This document shows positions 32,500-44,730 of a stretch of 64,000 nucleotides of DNA, piece by piece; position 1 is the first letter of the stretch, and each line of letters starts with the position of its first letter. The translations under genes were made by a program, and so were the position numbers. The notes beneath the pieces are model-generated. The model saw only the letters and a list, made by a program, of their open reading frames with translations. It did no database searches and was not told the DNA's origin. This stretch comes from Diabrotica undecimpunctata (taxonomy: Eukaryota; Arthropoda; Insecta; Coleoptera; Chrysomelidae), in assembly GCF_040954645.1 (NCBI RefSeq), contig NC_092806.1, positions 3,224,001-3,288,000 of the forward strand, written 5' to 3'.

Positions 32500-32668
32500 C
32501 TAAATATATGGTCTAAGAGGAGAAATTCGTTAAACTTCCCGTGCTCGAGTCGATATTAATAGAGTATTTTGACATCATTTTAGCATCCCTGCTTTGTCAG
32601 ACACTCTAGGTGATACAAATTCAAACTCGGAAAGTCCAACGAATGTCTCCTAAATCTTTACCACTGCA
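32500..32668 (-). repeat. Decayed retrozyme monomer
   Basis: The minus strand matches the 320-bp unit of the 17704-19051 array. It shares GGAGACATTCGTTGGACTTT, CCGAGTTTGAATTTGTATCA and CGAGCACGGGAAGTTTAACG in the same order. The hammerhead core has decayed: CTGACAA for CTGATGA and AAAA for GAAA, although stem I (AGAGTGT with ATACTCT) is still partly paired. It is a single, diverged and presumably inactive copy. Confidence 0.85.
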
Positions 32669-32934
32669 CCATTTTTAAATTCAGTTTAACTGAAATCATT
32701 GACACAAATTTGTATACAGGGTGAACTACAAAACAAAATTTGATTTTCTCAATTTTTTTAAATGATTTTTTTTTACTTTTTTATTTATACATTTAATTTT
32801 TGTAAGTAGAAATAAGTATTGAATATTAAGTGAAAATGTAACAAAATTATTTTTATTCAATAAATAACTCATTTTGCTAAGAAAGCAAAACATTATATTG
32901 TAACGAAGATACAATTTGACGCAAATCTAAAACA

Positions 32935-33540
32935 TGCCCCACGTTGGGCGCCAAATTGTAACGAAATATTTTGCCTACCACATAGATTATTACTATAAGG
33001 GGTTGAAAAATTGGGGACACAAATTATTGAATGGAAATAGGGCAAGCAAAACAAATTGAAACTTATGCGAAAGGGGTTCAGGGTTTATTTGGAGAGCTGG
33101 AGTCGTGGATAAGTGAATGAAACAGGGGGATTAGATTGAAGCAGATACAAAAATGAAACACAAAGATACTTACATGAATCTCCTGGAACAAACAGACAAA
33201 AAAAACACAAGAGTTCCCTCTAGCTATTTGAAATGGGAGGCCGACTTGAGGAAACTTCCTGCTGGAGGAAAGAAAAGGTTCTTCCGTCCTAAAAACACAA
33301 AAAAGAGGTTAGGAGACTTTTTAAATAAACAGACAAAATGGTTCAGAGAAATAAATTAAACATTTATTACTGTTTCACCACAAACAGCTACATATACAGA
33401 TATAAATGATACAAAAATACTATATTAATAGTTACAAAGATTTATACCAAAATAACAAGGAAGAAAAACTTACATGTCCTATCCGTTTACATACTCTGTT
33501 TACAAGTGAGAGGTGCTACAAAACTTACAAAAAATTGTTA
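32935..33540 (-). mobile_element. LTR-retrotransposon remnant: primer site and LTR part
   Basis: On the minus strand TGGCGCCCAACGTGGGGCA (32953-32935) is a classic tRNA primer-binding site. It is preceded a few bases upstream by an LTR end, CGTTACA (32963-32957). The following 600 bases on the plus strand would be the LTR in reverse. An AATAAA signal in that orientation lies near 33370. No gag or pol was seen and the outer LTR boundary is not defined. Confidence 0.5.
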
Positions 33541-33561
33541 CTGAGCTGTAAGCTGTAAAGT

Positions 33562-34945
33562 GTGGCAGAAATAAATTATTATAAAAAAACTAACTGCCTA
33601 AAGACTGCCATCGTTATTCCTCTTCATAAAGGTGGAGACAAATCTGATGCCTGCAACTATAGACCTATTCCCTTGTTACCAGCACTATCAAAAATTATTG
33701 AAAGGCTTATAAAAGTTCGACTTATGCCCTTTCTCCTTAAACATAATATTTTATCGCAAAATCAGTTCGGCTTTTTGTCTAATAAATGTACTAGTGATGC
33801 CATGTTTTCTGTGTTACATGAGGTATATCTATCACTAAATAGTAACCTCTCCTCCGCCACCGTTTTCTACGACTATTCCAAAGCCTTTGACTGCGTAAAT
33901 CACGACATTCTATTAAAAAAATTAACTTTCTATGGAATTCGGGGTGTGTCTTTGAATTGGTTCAAAACTTACTTGGTAGGTAGGAAACAATTGGTTAGAA
34001 TAAAAGACACCGACTCTAGTTGTAAAGACATTGAGTGTGGAGTACCGCAAGGTTCAGTATTAGGTCCCATTTCTTTTTTTACTTTTCATTAATGACATCA
34101 CTTACTTGAAAATTAAAGGGAAAATTTTTCTATTTGCTGATGATACCAGTATTACTTGGAGCAGCTCTAATATTTCAACGCTTCATTTAATTATAACCGC
34201 TGATTTGCTTATAATCAAGGCTTGGTCAGACTCCAACTTACTTAGCTTTAACGTGGATAAGACAGTAGCATTATCTTATAAAGGAGTCATTCAACCCTTG
34301 CTTTTGAATGAGAGCCAAATCAGTATCGTTAATTCCGTGAAATTTATAGGTATTCTTATCGACAGCGATCTTAAATGGTCCTTGCATACTGACTCCTTAA
34401 GGAAGAAACTAGCCTCAGCTTGCTTTGCAATAAGATCTGTTTTGAAGGAACTAAATTTATCTTCTGTCAAAATGGCATATTTCTCATTGTTCGAGTCCCA
34501 TCTTCGATATGGGCTTTTATTTTGGGGTTCTAGTACAGCGGCCCAATTTGATACTATTTTTAACCTGCAAAAAAGAGCAATTCGTTATCTATTTGATCTC
34601 AAACAAACAACTCATTGCAAGACCTACTTCAAAAATCACGGAATTTTGACGCTTCCCTCTTTATTTATTTTTGAAACGGTTTGTTTGATTCGCAAGCATC
34701 TAAACATTTTTCTCGATAGACCTGATCATGGCTACTCCATTAGAAATTCGGATTGTAACGTTTATTTACCGATCCCGTCCACTCAGCTAGTAAAGAATTC
34801 TATTCTATATAGTGCAAAAAAACTTTATAATCACCTTCCAAGAGAAATTAAATCCGCAACATCTTTCATTAAGTTTCGTAAGATGACAAAAATCTATCTC
34901 TCTGAAAGACCATATTATTCAGTTGACGAGTTTCTTAATGTATAA
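33562..34945 (+). pseudogene. CR1-group LINE reverse transcriptase, one frameshift
   Basis: RT blocks occur in order: LKTAIVIPLHKGGDKSDACN, YRPIPLLPALSKIIERLI, NQFGFLSNKCTSDAMFSVLH, FYDYSKAFDCVNHDILLKKL, CGVPQGSVLGPISFF. A frame shift follows near 34085. The second frame (34106-34945) then carries IFLFADDTSITWSSSN with the catalytic FADD, LSFNVDKTVALSY, VKFIGILIDSDLKWSLHTDS, YGLLFWGSS and QKRAIRYLFDL, and ends SERPYYSVDEFLNV at 34945. An otherwise well-kept 5'-truncated copy; the 3' untranslated region probably runs to about 35160 with a TATAAAAAAAAT tail. Confidence 0.9.
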
Positions 34946-36977
34946 CAAAGAAACAAATTAGTATTGTTTATAATTACATTTGGGTGTCTCAAGCAGTGGC
35001 TACAGTTTGTCTCATTTGTTGTTGTCTGTACAAAGTATGTAAGTGATACAATAATTTTACTAATTTAAAATTGTATTGTTCTGTTTTTTTATTATATTTG
35101 TTTTTGTTTTATACTTTTTATACTTTTTATATTTTTAAATGTACAGAGTATAAAAAAAATAAAATAACAAGAAACTTTTACGAAACTAAAACGATGGAAA
35201 ATGGACATAGCAGTACTTACTAAAATGAAGAAAAAGGTTAAGGAAATGAAATAATAGAAGAACGTGAACAGTAAATAAAAATGTCAAACCTCCAAACATG
35301 TGAAATATGGGTAAAAAATATGAATAGGTACAAAACAACATTTTTATGATCTTTTGTTTTTACTTAAGATATATTCAGCACAACTTTCACACCAGAATTA
35401 TTGTTAAGGACAATGAAAACTCAAAAGAAGTAGATAAACTAAATGATATTCTGAGTGCTAGATGGTTTGGACATAGTTAAAGGCTGTAGTCAACAGATGG
35501 CGTGAGCATGCGATTTGTCTGACCATAACCAATCTCATAAATTTGATACCATAAACGTCAACATAGGTCCAATAACAACGGAGGTATAACAAAATGTTCT
35601 TGTGACAATACCGCCATATTTTTTTTTATGTTAACATATTTCCTTTCCCCTTTCATTTGATACCTCGAACGTGACGATCGGTCTAATAACAACGGAGATA
35701 CGATGTAATACCGTTTTGGTGATGTCTTTGCGTTTGTCAAAAACGAGCAGAATGAACCTTAGATTTTCTTATGGAGATTTACATGGGAAAGTGGCCGATT
35801 TTCAGCTAGAACTCTCACAGCCCCTTTACTTAGATAAAGGTGAGACGGAAAAGCAAGCAAGTAGGACACCAGAAAGTAAAGTGGTGGAAGTTGAAAAGTT
35901 CCCTGAAAAGGGAAAAGCTGAGGAAGAAGAAGAAGGTACCATTGTGTATTATCTTACCACATTGTTATATGACTCAAAACCGACGACTCAGGCTCATTAA
36001 TATTAAACACACCGCCTTCGACATTACATCTGATGTCTTCTTCGGGGATTCCGGAGTCTCAGTATCCTGAGCCTAAGTTGCTACACTGTTTTCCGTTATT
36101 AATTACCCTGTAGAATTCGGCATACTATCTAAGCCTGGAGAATATCATTTTCTAAATAAGTTTTTTAAATATTCTGTACCCCAATAAAATTATTGACCAA
36201 TGTTGCAATAAAAACTTACCCTGTATATAATATTCGATAAGTAATGTTATTACTATAATGTAACCAATCAAATGAGAAGAAAAACAATATATTTCCTATA
36301 ATTAAAAAAGTAGCACATGGCTATCCAATTTCTGTATAAATTAGCTTCAAGGTAGAAAAAGGCAATAATTTGTTTTTCCTGCATCTTGTTAGATAACGAA
36401 AGGTAAAAAGAAAATGAAGATAAAGCAAATAAATATTTTACTCAAACCTACTTGCAAGAACGGAAAAATATACGAATGCTATTTACTTTTAAACCTCAAC
36501 AGATTTACCATTTCAAAGAAAGCTTTTAGTAGAAATACTCCAGGGTTATATAAATTCTGAATGTAATCGAATCTGAGGAAAAGATATTTTGAATTTGATT
36601 ATTTTAACAAAAATTGCAGTGAGTTTTAAATTACGAGAAGGTATTCTAATATATTATATATTACTTGTAATAATAATACTAATACAGGAAACAAAAAAAT
36701 AAAACACAGCATCAATGAACTTGTGGTGCTTGTTCATCACAAGTTCTTATCAAATAAATATTAATAATAGGCTCCCTTTTTACCAAGGTTCTTAGACTGA
36801 GTCGAGCTGGTAGGTATTTTAAAAACATCTAAATGTTTTCATTAACGCTGGGATTCTATCCTTGACCTTCTGCGTAGAAGTGCGACACTCTATTGTCTGA
36901 ACTTAGGTCACAATATTATTGGACCAAAGATTACATCAAAAGATATTCTACAGGGAGCTGTTAGAATATATGTATGA
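34946..36977. other. LINE 3' UTR, then unassigned DNA
   Basis: After the LINE tail the stretch is not recognised. At about 35540-35580 and 35660-35705 two diverged direct copies share TTTGATACC and AATAACAACGGAG. The 35671-36000 frame (GKAEEEEEGTIVYYLTT) has no domain I can name. Confidence 0.4.
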
Positions 36978-37029
36978 ATATATGTACAAATTAAAAAGAA
37001 GTCCACTTCTTTTTAATTTGTACATATAT
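36978..37029. repeat. Perfect 25-bp palindrome with 2-nt centre
   Basis: ATATATGTACAAATTAAAAA plus GAAGT is followed by CC and then its exact complement (37005-37029). The hairpin lies directly at the start of a LINE fragment, which suggests a fold-back junction. Confidence 0.95.
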
Positions 37030-38278
37030 GACTTGCACAAATTATGGTCTCCCAATATTGTTTGTTTACAATATGCTGTTGATATTGTCATCTACTGACA
37101 TAAGAAAACGTACAGTGAAAGCACTACTATATATTATGTACAACTTGGATAATTGGACCTGGTTAAATGGATTCAATATTTCGTACCAAAAATGTGCCGT
37201 AGTATTTTTTTCAAGAAAACACCCTATTAAAGATCACGCTGTAACCTTACATGGCAATGATATTCCAATTGTTTCGGAATTTAGATATCTTGGTGTCGTA
37301 CTTGACAGAAAATTACTGCTGTTTGGTATGTGGGTCAGCTAGTATAACCAATTTACGTAAACTTGATGGATGTAATCAAATTTAAAGCTCTAAGAATTGT
37401 GTTAGGATCGATGAAAAGCACTTCAAATGAAGCCATCCTAGTTCTAGCATCTGAAAACCCACTCTCATTGCGCAGAGAATATCTGGCAAGCAAATATTTC
37501 CTCAACCAACATGAATTAAATACAGCTGATTTAACATCCACATACTTCATTACAAAAACTCTCCACCACTTGCAAGAGCAATTATAACTTGCAACGAACT
37601 CAAGTTAATAAATTCTTCTTGTAATCTTATCTGGGAATCGTTGGATATACCACATCTAACAAGTGTTCTAGCTACAAATATTATTATTCCTAAATACCAA
37701 AACGAATTTTGTTACACTACTCACAAAGAAATCTTAAGTTGCTATTCAGACCATATCTTGACCTATACAGACGGGTCAAAATCGCCAACAGTGCTTACTT
37801 TGTACCAAAAATGAACATTAAAAAATCATTTATTTTAAATAATCAATCCAGCATCTTTTCTGCCGAAGCATGTGCTATATACAAAGCCCTTAAAGTGTGG
37901 TGTCAAAATCAGTGGAACAAAATTGTCATATGCAGTGATTCACGGTTAGTATTACACTCCTTACAAAACTTTAAATTCACAATCAATAGCAATATATTCA
38001 TATTAGAAATTTTCCAACAGTTACTAAAACTATCAGATCCATATGGTGTTAAATTTGTACGGGTTAAGGGACACTCAGATATTTTTTGTAATATTATTGC
38101 TGATTCTATAGCTAACAATCCATTACAGCACCCACATATGGTGATAGAAAAATTCAACACATGTGATCTACTTGCCTATATCAAACAACATAAAATATTA
38201 AATTTAAATAGGACAGACGAAGGATTCAGTTTGGTGAAAGCACAGGCACTAATTTATAAAAATTACAACCAACAGTAG
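37030..38278 (+). pseudogene. I-type LINE: RT end and RNase H domain
   Basis: The RT tail reads NISYQKCAVVFFSRKHPIKD and SEFRYLGVVLDRKLLL, then, after a frame change at 37343, LDGCNQ-like text decays into FKALRIVLGSMKSTSNEAIL and LASENPLSLRREYLASKYFL. An RNase H domain follows: ILTYTDGSKS (about 37753), SIFSAEACAIYKALKVW, IVICSDSRLVLHSLQNFK and VKFVRVKGHSDIFCNIIADS, which together give the D-E-D-D catalytic set spread over two frames. It ends NYNQQ at 38278. Its palm domain is lost. RNase H places it in the I/R1-like group. Confidence 0.85.
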
Positions 38279-38921
38279 CTGTAAAACAATTTTACAAAGA
38301 TGTGATACTAAGCAGAAACACTGTAAAGTATTTGCATTTGTAGTGTAAAATTGATCGCTTGCATTAACATTTCCTCTGTATATTTACCATATGTTGTCCA
38401 CCTAACTAACCGTGGTTTATGTCTTGTTTGTTAAAATAAAGCTGCTCTGACGAATCCATGGGCGTGAAAAGTGTCCTCCTTGTACAATCCTGTATGAATG
38501 AATACTAATATTCATATGTAATTACGTGGCTAAAGGTTCCAAGCCAAAGCCAATAAGCAAAAAAAACCGTCTGAACTATCCGATCCTTATCAAATAAAAG
38601 TAATCCTTTATATTTAAAATACACAATAAAATTCAGCACGTCTTTATAGACAAATACGGTTTTCCTTTTTAATAAGGGTTGTCAAATATTTCTAACATTT
38701 AGAAATTGCAAAGTCAGGATTATTCTCAAACAGACTTGTGGACTTTTTGAATGTGCCTATTGAGTTGTCTTGTTTTGTCAGTTAATTATAATGATCAGAT
38801 GTGAGAATAAAGATTTGGAATTTAGTTTTCAAACTTTCAATTTAGATTAACTTTAGAACTTTTTTAGCTTGAGGCACACATTGGCATGGTTGATTTAATT
38901 GAAGTGATCATACTTTTAGCA
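38279..38921. other. Likely LINE 3' UTR and unassigned DNA
   Basis: An AATAAA lies near 38435. No other gene was recognised before the hammerhead-like motif. Confidence 0.4.
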
Positions 38922-38952
38922 CTGATGATGGAATATTAATTCCGAAAACGTT
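38922..38952 (+). ncRNA. Hammerhead-like core of a Penelope-type end
   Basis: CTGATGA, then stem II GGAAT(ATTA)ATTCC, then GAAAACGTTC. The arrangement and the preceding CA match the motif at 62092-62150. No convincing stem I was found, so it may be a decayed terminal motif of a Penelope-like element. Confidence 0.45.
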
Positions 38953-39109
38953 CTGTAACCCGATTGGAATAATAAACCGTTTATAAAGGAATTTTTAAAT
39001 AAATTTTTTGTTAAAATTATGTTTGGTAAAGAATGTGAAAAAGATGTTAAAAAGATACCATTAGTGGAGGACATGTCGAAAGATGTTGAAACCCAAGTAA
39101 CTAAAAAAG

Positions 39110-39367
39110 TCAAAACAGCTGGTTTTTTTGCGCTTTAAGTGGACGAATCCACAGTAGCCCTAGCTCCCTTTTCGCAGGGGACAGGCGAAGCCGCAACTGC
39201 ACGTCGCTTACGGGAAACACTCTAGCCTCTAAACTATTTTTCATATTCCTTCTTTCCGTGGTTTTAGCAAGGTTATTACGACCTGATACCCTTCCTGGTA
39301 CAAACGTTGCTCCTTTATCCGGGCTAGGGACCGGCACAGTTATAGAGTCACTCGATTCACCCACCAT
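39110..39367 (-). other. GC-richer open frame of unknown origin
   Basis: The 85-codon frame (MVGESSDSITVPVPSPDKGA, VQLRLRLSPAKRELGLLWI) stands out by base composition from its AT-rich surroundings. I think it is part of a dispersed repeat, perhaps a LINE 5' region, but cannot name it. Confidence 0.35.
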
Positions 39368-40184
39368 CTACCAAAGGCGGAGTTATAATACATAATGGTA
39401 TGAATTCCTTTATCCGACTTAATATGACAAGACACTAATAAACAAGTAGATATTTGTGTTATCAGTTAGTGTTAAAAAATTACTTAATCGTCAAATCGCG
39501 GTAATAACCCTTGTGGCATTTGTTGACGATATTTATAAAACCAAAATTTTTCGGTGTTCACTTCGAGCATTTGTGTAATAGCCTAATTATAATATAAATA
39601 ATAATTAAAATATAGTTTCAGTTGTTTTAATTTATTGTGACACAAATATTTTATATATTATAAGCAAAATGTAGCATTATTTATTACCTCTCTAAATATA
39701 TATAATACTTTAGTTATATTTCGGGTTAGTTAGAGCTGAAGCTGTTTATTTTGATTTATGAGAAAAGGTATTCAAATTTACGATCAAATCAAACTTTGTT
39801 ATCCTACAAAATAACTAGATTCTCTTCGGGAAATATTTTATGTACGAATGCGGTAACCTTTTAGCTTTAGTAAGAATACAATAGCAATTTGATTTAGGTA
39901 GATTTTAATCCAGTGAAACTATACTATTTCATTTGATATCGTTTTTTGATTTGTTATTTCTAAAACCATTTAAAATGTTATTTATTTTTGCATTATGTAT
40001 ACTTCCTAAGTCATAGACATTTACGTTAGAAAAGGCTAAAATGTAACATAAGAAAATCGACCGATAACTTAATAGAGCAAGTCATAGAAAACGATAGAGG
40101 CTTAAAATGTCTAAGGTAAATACTGGGCATAGATGTTAGGGTGTTATAACGCTGGAATGCCACAATACAACCTTGAAGATCTTA
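39368..40184. other. AT-rich DNA with no recognised gene
   Basis: No coding, terminal-repeat or RNA signal was recognised. Confidence 0.45.
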
Positions 40185-40355
40185 CAAAAGTAGACGCTCA
40201 AGAGCAAGACCACAGATTAGATATGTAGTTTACATAAAAAAATAGCCAGAACCAATTGGAAGGATGTTGCTCGTGATACATATCGATAAAAATAGTTGGG
40301 AGAGGCCTATGTATACAAATGTACAATAGAAGGCTAAGAAGAAGAAGAAGAAGAC
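40185..40355 (+). pseudogene. LINE ORF2 C-terminal tail
   Basis: The plus strand reads RRRSRARPQIRYVVYIKKIA, RTNWKDVARDTYR and LGEAYVYKCTIEG, with a GAA-repeat tail at 40337-40353. This is the closing segment (GRPQTRWxDDIKK) of RTE-like ORF2 proteins, 5' truncated, with a simple-repeat 3' tail. Confidence 0.7.
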
Positions 40356-40622
40356 GTTTAGATCATGATCAGCATTATGATCATCATATCATATTATAGA
40401 ATTTTAAATCCTCCTTTTCCGAATATATGCTTATCCAATATATTTCTAATTTTGGTTATATATTATCTTTCTTTATTAATATTGGTCTTTTTGTGATGTG
40501 TTTTTTTTTGGTTTAAGGAAGTTTCCAATTCAGATTAGAGTAGAAAGTTTCCCAAAACCGAAGGATTGGCCATTAACCAAATAGTGTTTAATTAGTTTAA
40601 AACTATGCATTTGTTAATTACT

Positions 40623-40712
40623 ATTTAAATCGGAATAAGCCACAATTAAAGGTTAAATTACGTTTATTGATGTTTCAATTTCCACTTCGGAAATCGTTCT
40701 AAAAATTACAAA
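40623..40712 (-). repeat. Dispersed repeat related to the ends of 30636-31276
   Basis: GGAATAAGCCACAATTAAAG and TTCAATTTCCACTTCGGAAA match the 31180-31276 arm and its inner flank, with three or four changes. It is a single copy with no partner nearby. Confidence 0.8.
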
Positions 40713-42949
40713 CATTAGTTATGCATTTGTTATACTTAAAAACCAAAATTTTTTTCTATGTTTTTTAACCGTTTAATTGCCATGGTCTTGTATCCCTCTA
40801 ATAAAGGTATTGTAGTGTTAAGACTTAGTTTGGGGTATCCAATAACAACTACAATACTATATGACTTACAAAATTTATTTAACCATACAATTTACCTTTA
40901 CTGATATAAATAATATATCTATGTGTTTAACCAAAATGGTATTTTATGTACAAACCACTCAAAATTTCGCAAAATTTCGGAACAAATGGCAGTAATGGCA
41001 ATATATTATAATACTTTTGTTATGATATGGGTATTGAACTTTGTGATACCAGTTGCAAATCTTCTGGCAAGGTAAGATGTCGCCTTCGAAATATAACAAG
41101 GTCAATCTCCTGGTTTTCACCATGAATATTACTTTTCAAAAACAAAGTTCCCATGCTGTTTTGTTTTACTTGCAGTTAAGCCCAGTTTGGCAGAAGAACT
41201 TGTTGTTTGTTAATGTCTCTTTTTATATTAATCAAAGGCAAATTTTGAAATGCTTTAACATCATAGAAAGACCTAAAATTGACTAAGACTAACTGCTGCC
41301 AGTCCCAGGGCGCTAAAATAAAAATTTTAATTTCTATTTAATTCTAATTTTTTAAGTTTTTTCTCTTTCGCTCTATCAGCGCAAAGACAGTGTCCGCCTC
41401 CATGTGGGTGTGATCATTTCGTAGAAAGTGATAATGATTCATTAAATGATCCACCTATTTCATTTAAATGAGTCAATTCCTAGCAGGTAATTGGTTATTT
41501 ACTTGACCAATTACTTCCTGATATCGTCTATATAATGCTTTCTATATGTTTTGCTGTCAACTAATTAAATCCAAGTATCTCATTTACTACAAGTATTTGG
41601 TTCAGAGAATATTTTGAAGGTTGGACGTCTAAAATTACTGCTTTTTGTAATTAGTAGTCGATAACGAACCTGTCTTTAAAATGTATAAACTAGGTAAAAA
41701 AGGAAAATAGAAACAGTTGTTTTATGATTTGTATATTAATTGAAATATTTGTATTGTTTCGTTAATAGGAATTTCCATTCTGTGGTATATAATTTTGTTT
41801 TTAATAATTTCGTTACAAACATTTATCAGAGATTTACTTGGGTCGCTATACATAGAACTTTGTAGTTTGTTTTTCTTAGGTATTTGGAATCGTTATAGCC
41901 GTGTTTTTTTTAATTAGAAAAGTTGTTCATGGTAGTAGAGTATAACCATATCAAATATTAACATTAGATTGTGAGTACCTACTTGTTTGAACTTTGCTAG
42001 TATAGTTATATGGCAACTCTATTTTATTGGATTATTTTTATCATGACCATTTTGGTTACTGATTTTTATTTATTGAAACAACAAATCCTGTAGATATTGA
42101 TGCAAATCGAATTGATATTCTACCGAGGTTAATACAAGGATTGAATAAATTTCTGAGTGATGATTTTTACTTGAGGATTGAGTATCCAAAAGAAAAACAT
42201 ATTAATGCTAACATTTTTATTCTGGCCGTATCAACCATACCTAGCATGATTGCTTTTATCTCACTGTCAGGAATGACGGCATCTGCCCATTTCAGTAATG
42301 CAGATCCGATTTCAAATCCACCACAAGTAGTTCATCATAACTTTTGTCTATATCAGACTCATCTTCTTCATCAAAACTCAAGGAATCTCTAATAATATGC
42401 TCTTCAATTAAAACATCATTGCTTGGTGTGTTATTTGATTTTAAAATAAAACTAGGCTTATAATATTGGTTGTAGAATATATTTTATAATGTTGCTAGTC
42501 TAGGGTTGGTATCAAATTACTACATTAACTTTTTGAGGTCACGTTTTTTAATAATTTAAAAATAATGAGCAAAAATGTAGTTTACCTGTAAATGCAGTAA
42601 AAAATTTCGCAGAACTTTTCAGTAGTTCAAGAATCTTTCTTTCACGAGAATTATTGTACATTATTCTTATTATTAGTAACAAACAACTGTTAACAGACCA
42701 TAAATGGCAAAAGTACTATTACTAGATCACTAAGAGTCTACCCGTCATCATAGAAATATGCAACACTGTTGTCTCCATCTCAGTTTAGATCTGCCTCTGC
42801 TTTTTTTACCTTGAGGTATCCATTTTATTTCATAACCATATAAGTTATGAGTCCATAACTCTTAATGAATTGCTCTTCTCTCTTCTCTTTTCTTCTCTCA
42901 TTATGTGTCCATATTATCTAATTCTTTGTGCTTTTATAGCTTTAATCAT
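40713..42949. other. Mostly unassigned; weak coding relic at 42100-42430 (-)
   Basis: At about 42430-42100 the minus strand reads an acidic stretch, IRDSLSFDEEDESDIDKSYD, then in another frame IGSALLKWADAVIPDSEIKA. The acidic start resembles piggyBac or pogo termini, but nothing catalytic is left. The rest is AT-rich without signal. Confidence 0.3.
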
Positions 42950-43880
42950 GTTCTCCTGACCCATCCATTCTTGCATTTCGTGATTCATCCATTGTCTTGC
43001 ATCTTTTTGTTTTCCCTCTTTGGTCTTAATATGTTTCTGATAATATTTCCCACAAAAACTTTAAATTGCTCTTCTTCTCTTGCCGTTAATGTAAATCTTT
43101 CTACAGCATATGCTACTATTAGTCTTATGGTAGTTTTGTAGATTTTCATTTTTGTGTTTCGGCTTATCCTCTTATCCCTAAACATTTTTTAATTTCTATA
43201 AAACGCTGTGTTTCCCGCTTAATTCTTCTTTTCATATCTAATCTCCCATTTCTTCTATTGACTAGTACTCCCAAATATTTTGATGTTTCAACCTCTTCAA
43301 AACTGTGTGCATCTATTATCTGTTCTGTGATTTGTATCTTTTTTGCTTACATTTATATATTTTGTTTTATTTCCATTTATTTCCAGTCCTCTCAGTGTAG
43401 CTTTGTTTTCTATTTCTTGAAAGGTTTGCTTTAATGCTCTTTTATCTGTTGCTACTATGGTTATATCGTCCGCATTTCTATTATTTGTACTGCATTTTTG
43501 TTTATAGCTTCTCCGTTTGACAGCTTTTTCATGATCGTTTCTAGTGTTAGAATAAATAGTACCGTTGAAAGCGCATCTCCTAGTCTTACTCCAATTTTTT
43601 ATTTTTTTTATTCCTTTTTTTTCCGGTGTCTGTTGTTGCTTGGGAATCTCGCATTGTCATTTATATCATTCTTATAATTTTATTTGGTATACGCTCTTTT
43701 ATTCTGTTTAGTTTGTCAAACGCCTGTTTAAATTATAGGAAAAGTATATGTGTTTCTCCGTCGTACTCGTATGCTTTCTCTATTACTTGTTTTAGCGTAT
43801 GTATAATGTATAGCTTCTATCGTGGATCTTCCTTTTTTAAAACCATATTGGCAATCTCCGATGCTTTGTTCTGTGTATAT
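42950..43880 (-). pseudogene. LINE reverse transcriptase, heavily decayed
   Basis: The minus strand reads SIGDCQYGFKKGRSTIEAIH near 43850, a GFRKGRST-type RT block. Long decayed text follows, then FRDKRISRNTKMKIYKTTIR, LIVAYAVERFTLTAREEEQF and RNILRPKRENKKMQDNG at 43185-42985. The last part is the thumb region. It faces a plus-strand LINE piece of the same general type across a gap of 50 bases. Confidence 0.7.
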
Positions 43881-43929
43881 CGTTAGTTTGTCTCTATATC
43901 AGCCATTACTTTATATGATACATTCAGTA

Positions 43930-44730
43930 AATTAATTGTCACTATAATTATCTTCTTAGAAATAGAAAAACTATCAAATATAACAAAAAGACTGATTCGG
44001 GAAAGCTCTAAAATGGGACTAAAAGTTAATAATAATAAATCAAAGTACATGGAGATCTCAAGCAAAAAAGGAATAAGCACCAGGGGATCCTTTAAATTGG
44101 AGGTGGAGAATGGATCAGTTGTAGAATTCGAGAAGGTCGATAAATATATGTACTCTTATTGATCAGACATGTAAAGAAGAAACTGAAATCAACCTGAGAC
44201 TGACCAAGAGCAACAGGTGTGCTGGAGCCATGAGCAAAATAATTAAGGCCAAAGATATATCTCGTAATACAAAAATAAGAGTATACAAAACTATAATTAG
44301 ACCCACAATGCTATACGCTGCCGAGACATGGACTATGAACAAAACCGTACAGAATACATTGAAAGCATGGGAAAGAAAGATACTTTGCAGAATATTTGGT
44401 GAAAAAGTAGTAGAAGGAGAATGGAGAAGACGAACTAATGCAGAAGTGTATCAGTTGTATGCTAACCCTACAATAACAAAAGTGGTGAAAAAACGTAGAC
44501 TAGAATGGCTCGGCCATCTAGAAAGAATGCAAGGTAATAGACTAGTCACGAATATTGCTTGGAGAGTACCTGAGGGCAAAAAAAGAGAGGAAGACCAAGA
44601 AAGAAATGGAGAGATGCAGTAATGGAAGATGTCAGAGAGATGGGAATTAGAGATTGGAAGCTGTTAGCTAAGAATAGAAAACGATTGAAATTATCCATCC
44701 AGCAATGGGCCTAAAAGGCCTGTTAACGCT
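43930..44730 (+). pseudogene. LINE reverse transcriptase C-terminal half
   Basis: Plus-strand text: EIEKLSNITKRLIRESSKMG, LKVNNNKSKYMEISSKKG and FEKVDKYMYS. After a frame change (44230-44622) it continues KDISRNTKIRVYKTIIRPTM, LYAAETWTMNKTVQNTLKAW, ERKILCRIFGEKVVEGEWRR and RRLEWLGHLERMQGNRLVTN. In another frame the end reads RPRKKWRDAVMEDVREMGIR. It is an RTE-like ORF2 end; the palm is missing. Confidence 0.82.

Noticed and set aside
36000..36070. CTGATG near a small hairpin as another hammerhead
   Set aside because: The sequence reads CTGATGTC and is not followed by GAAA at the right distance, so the core is not met.
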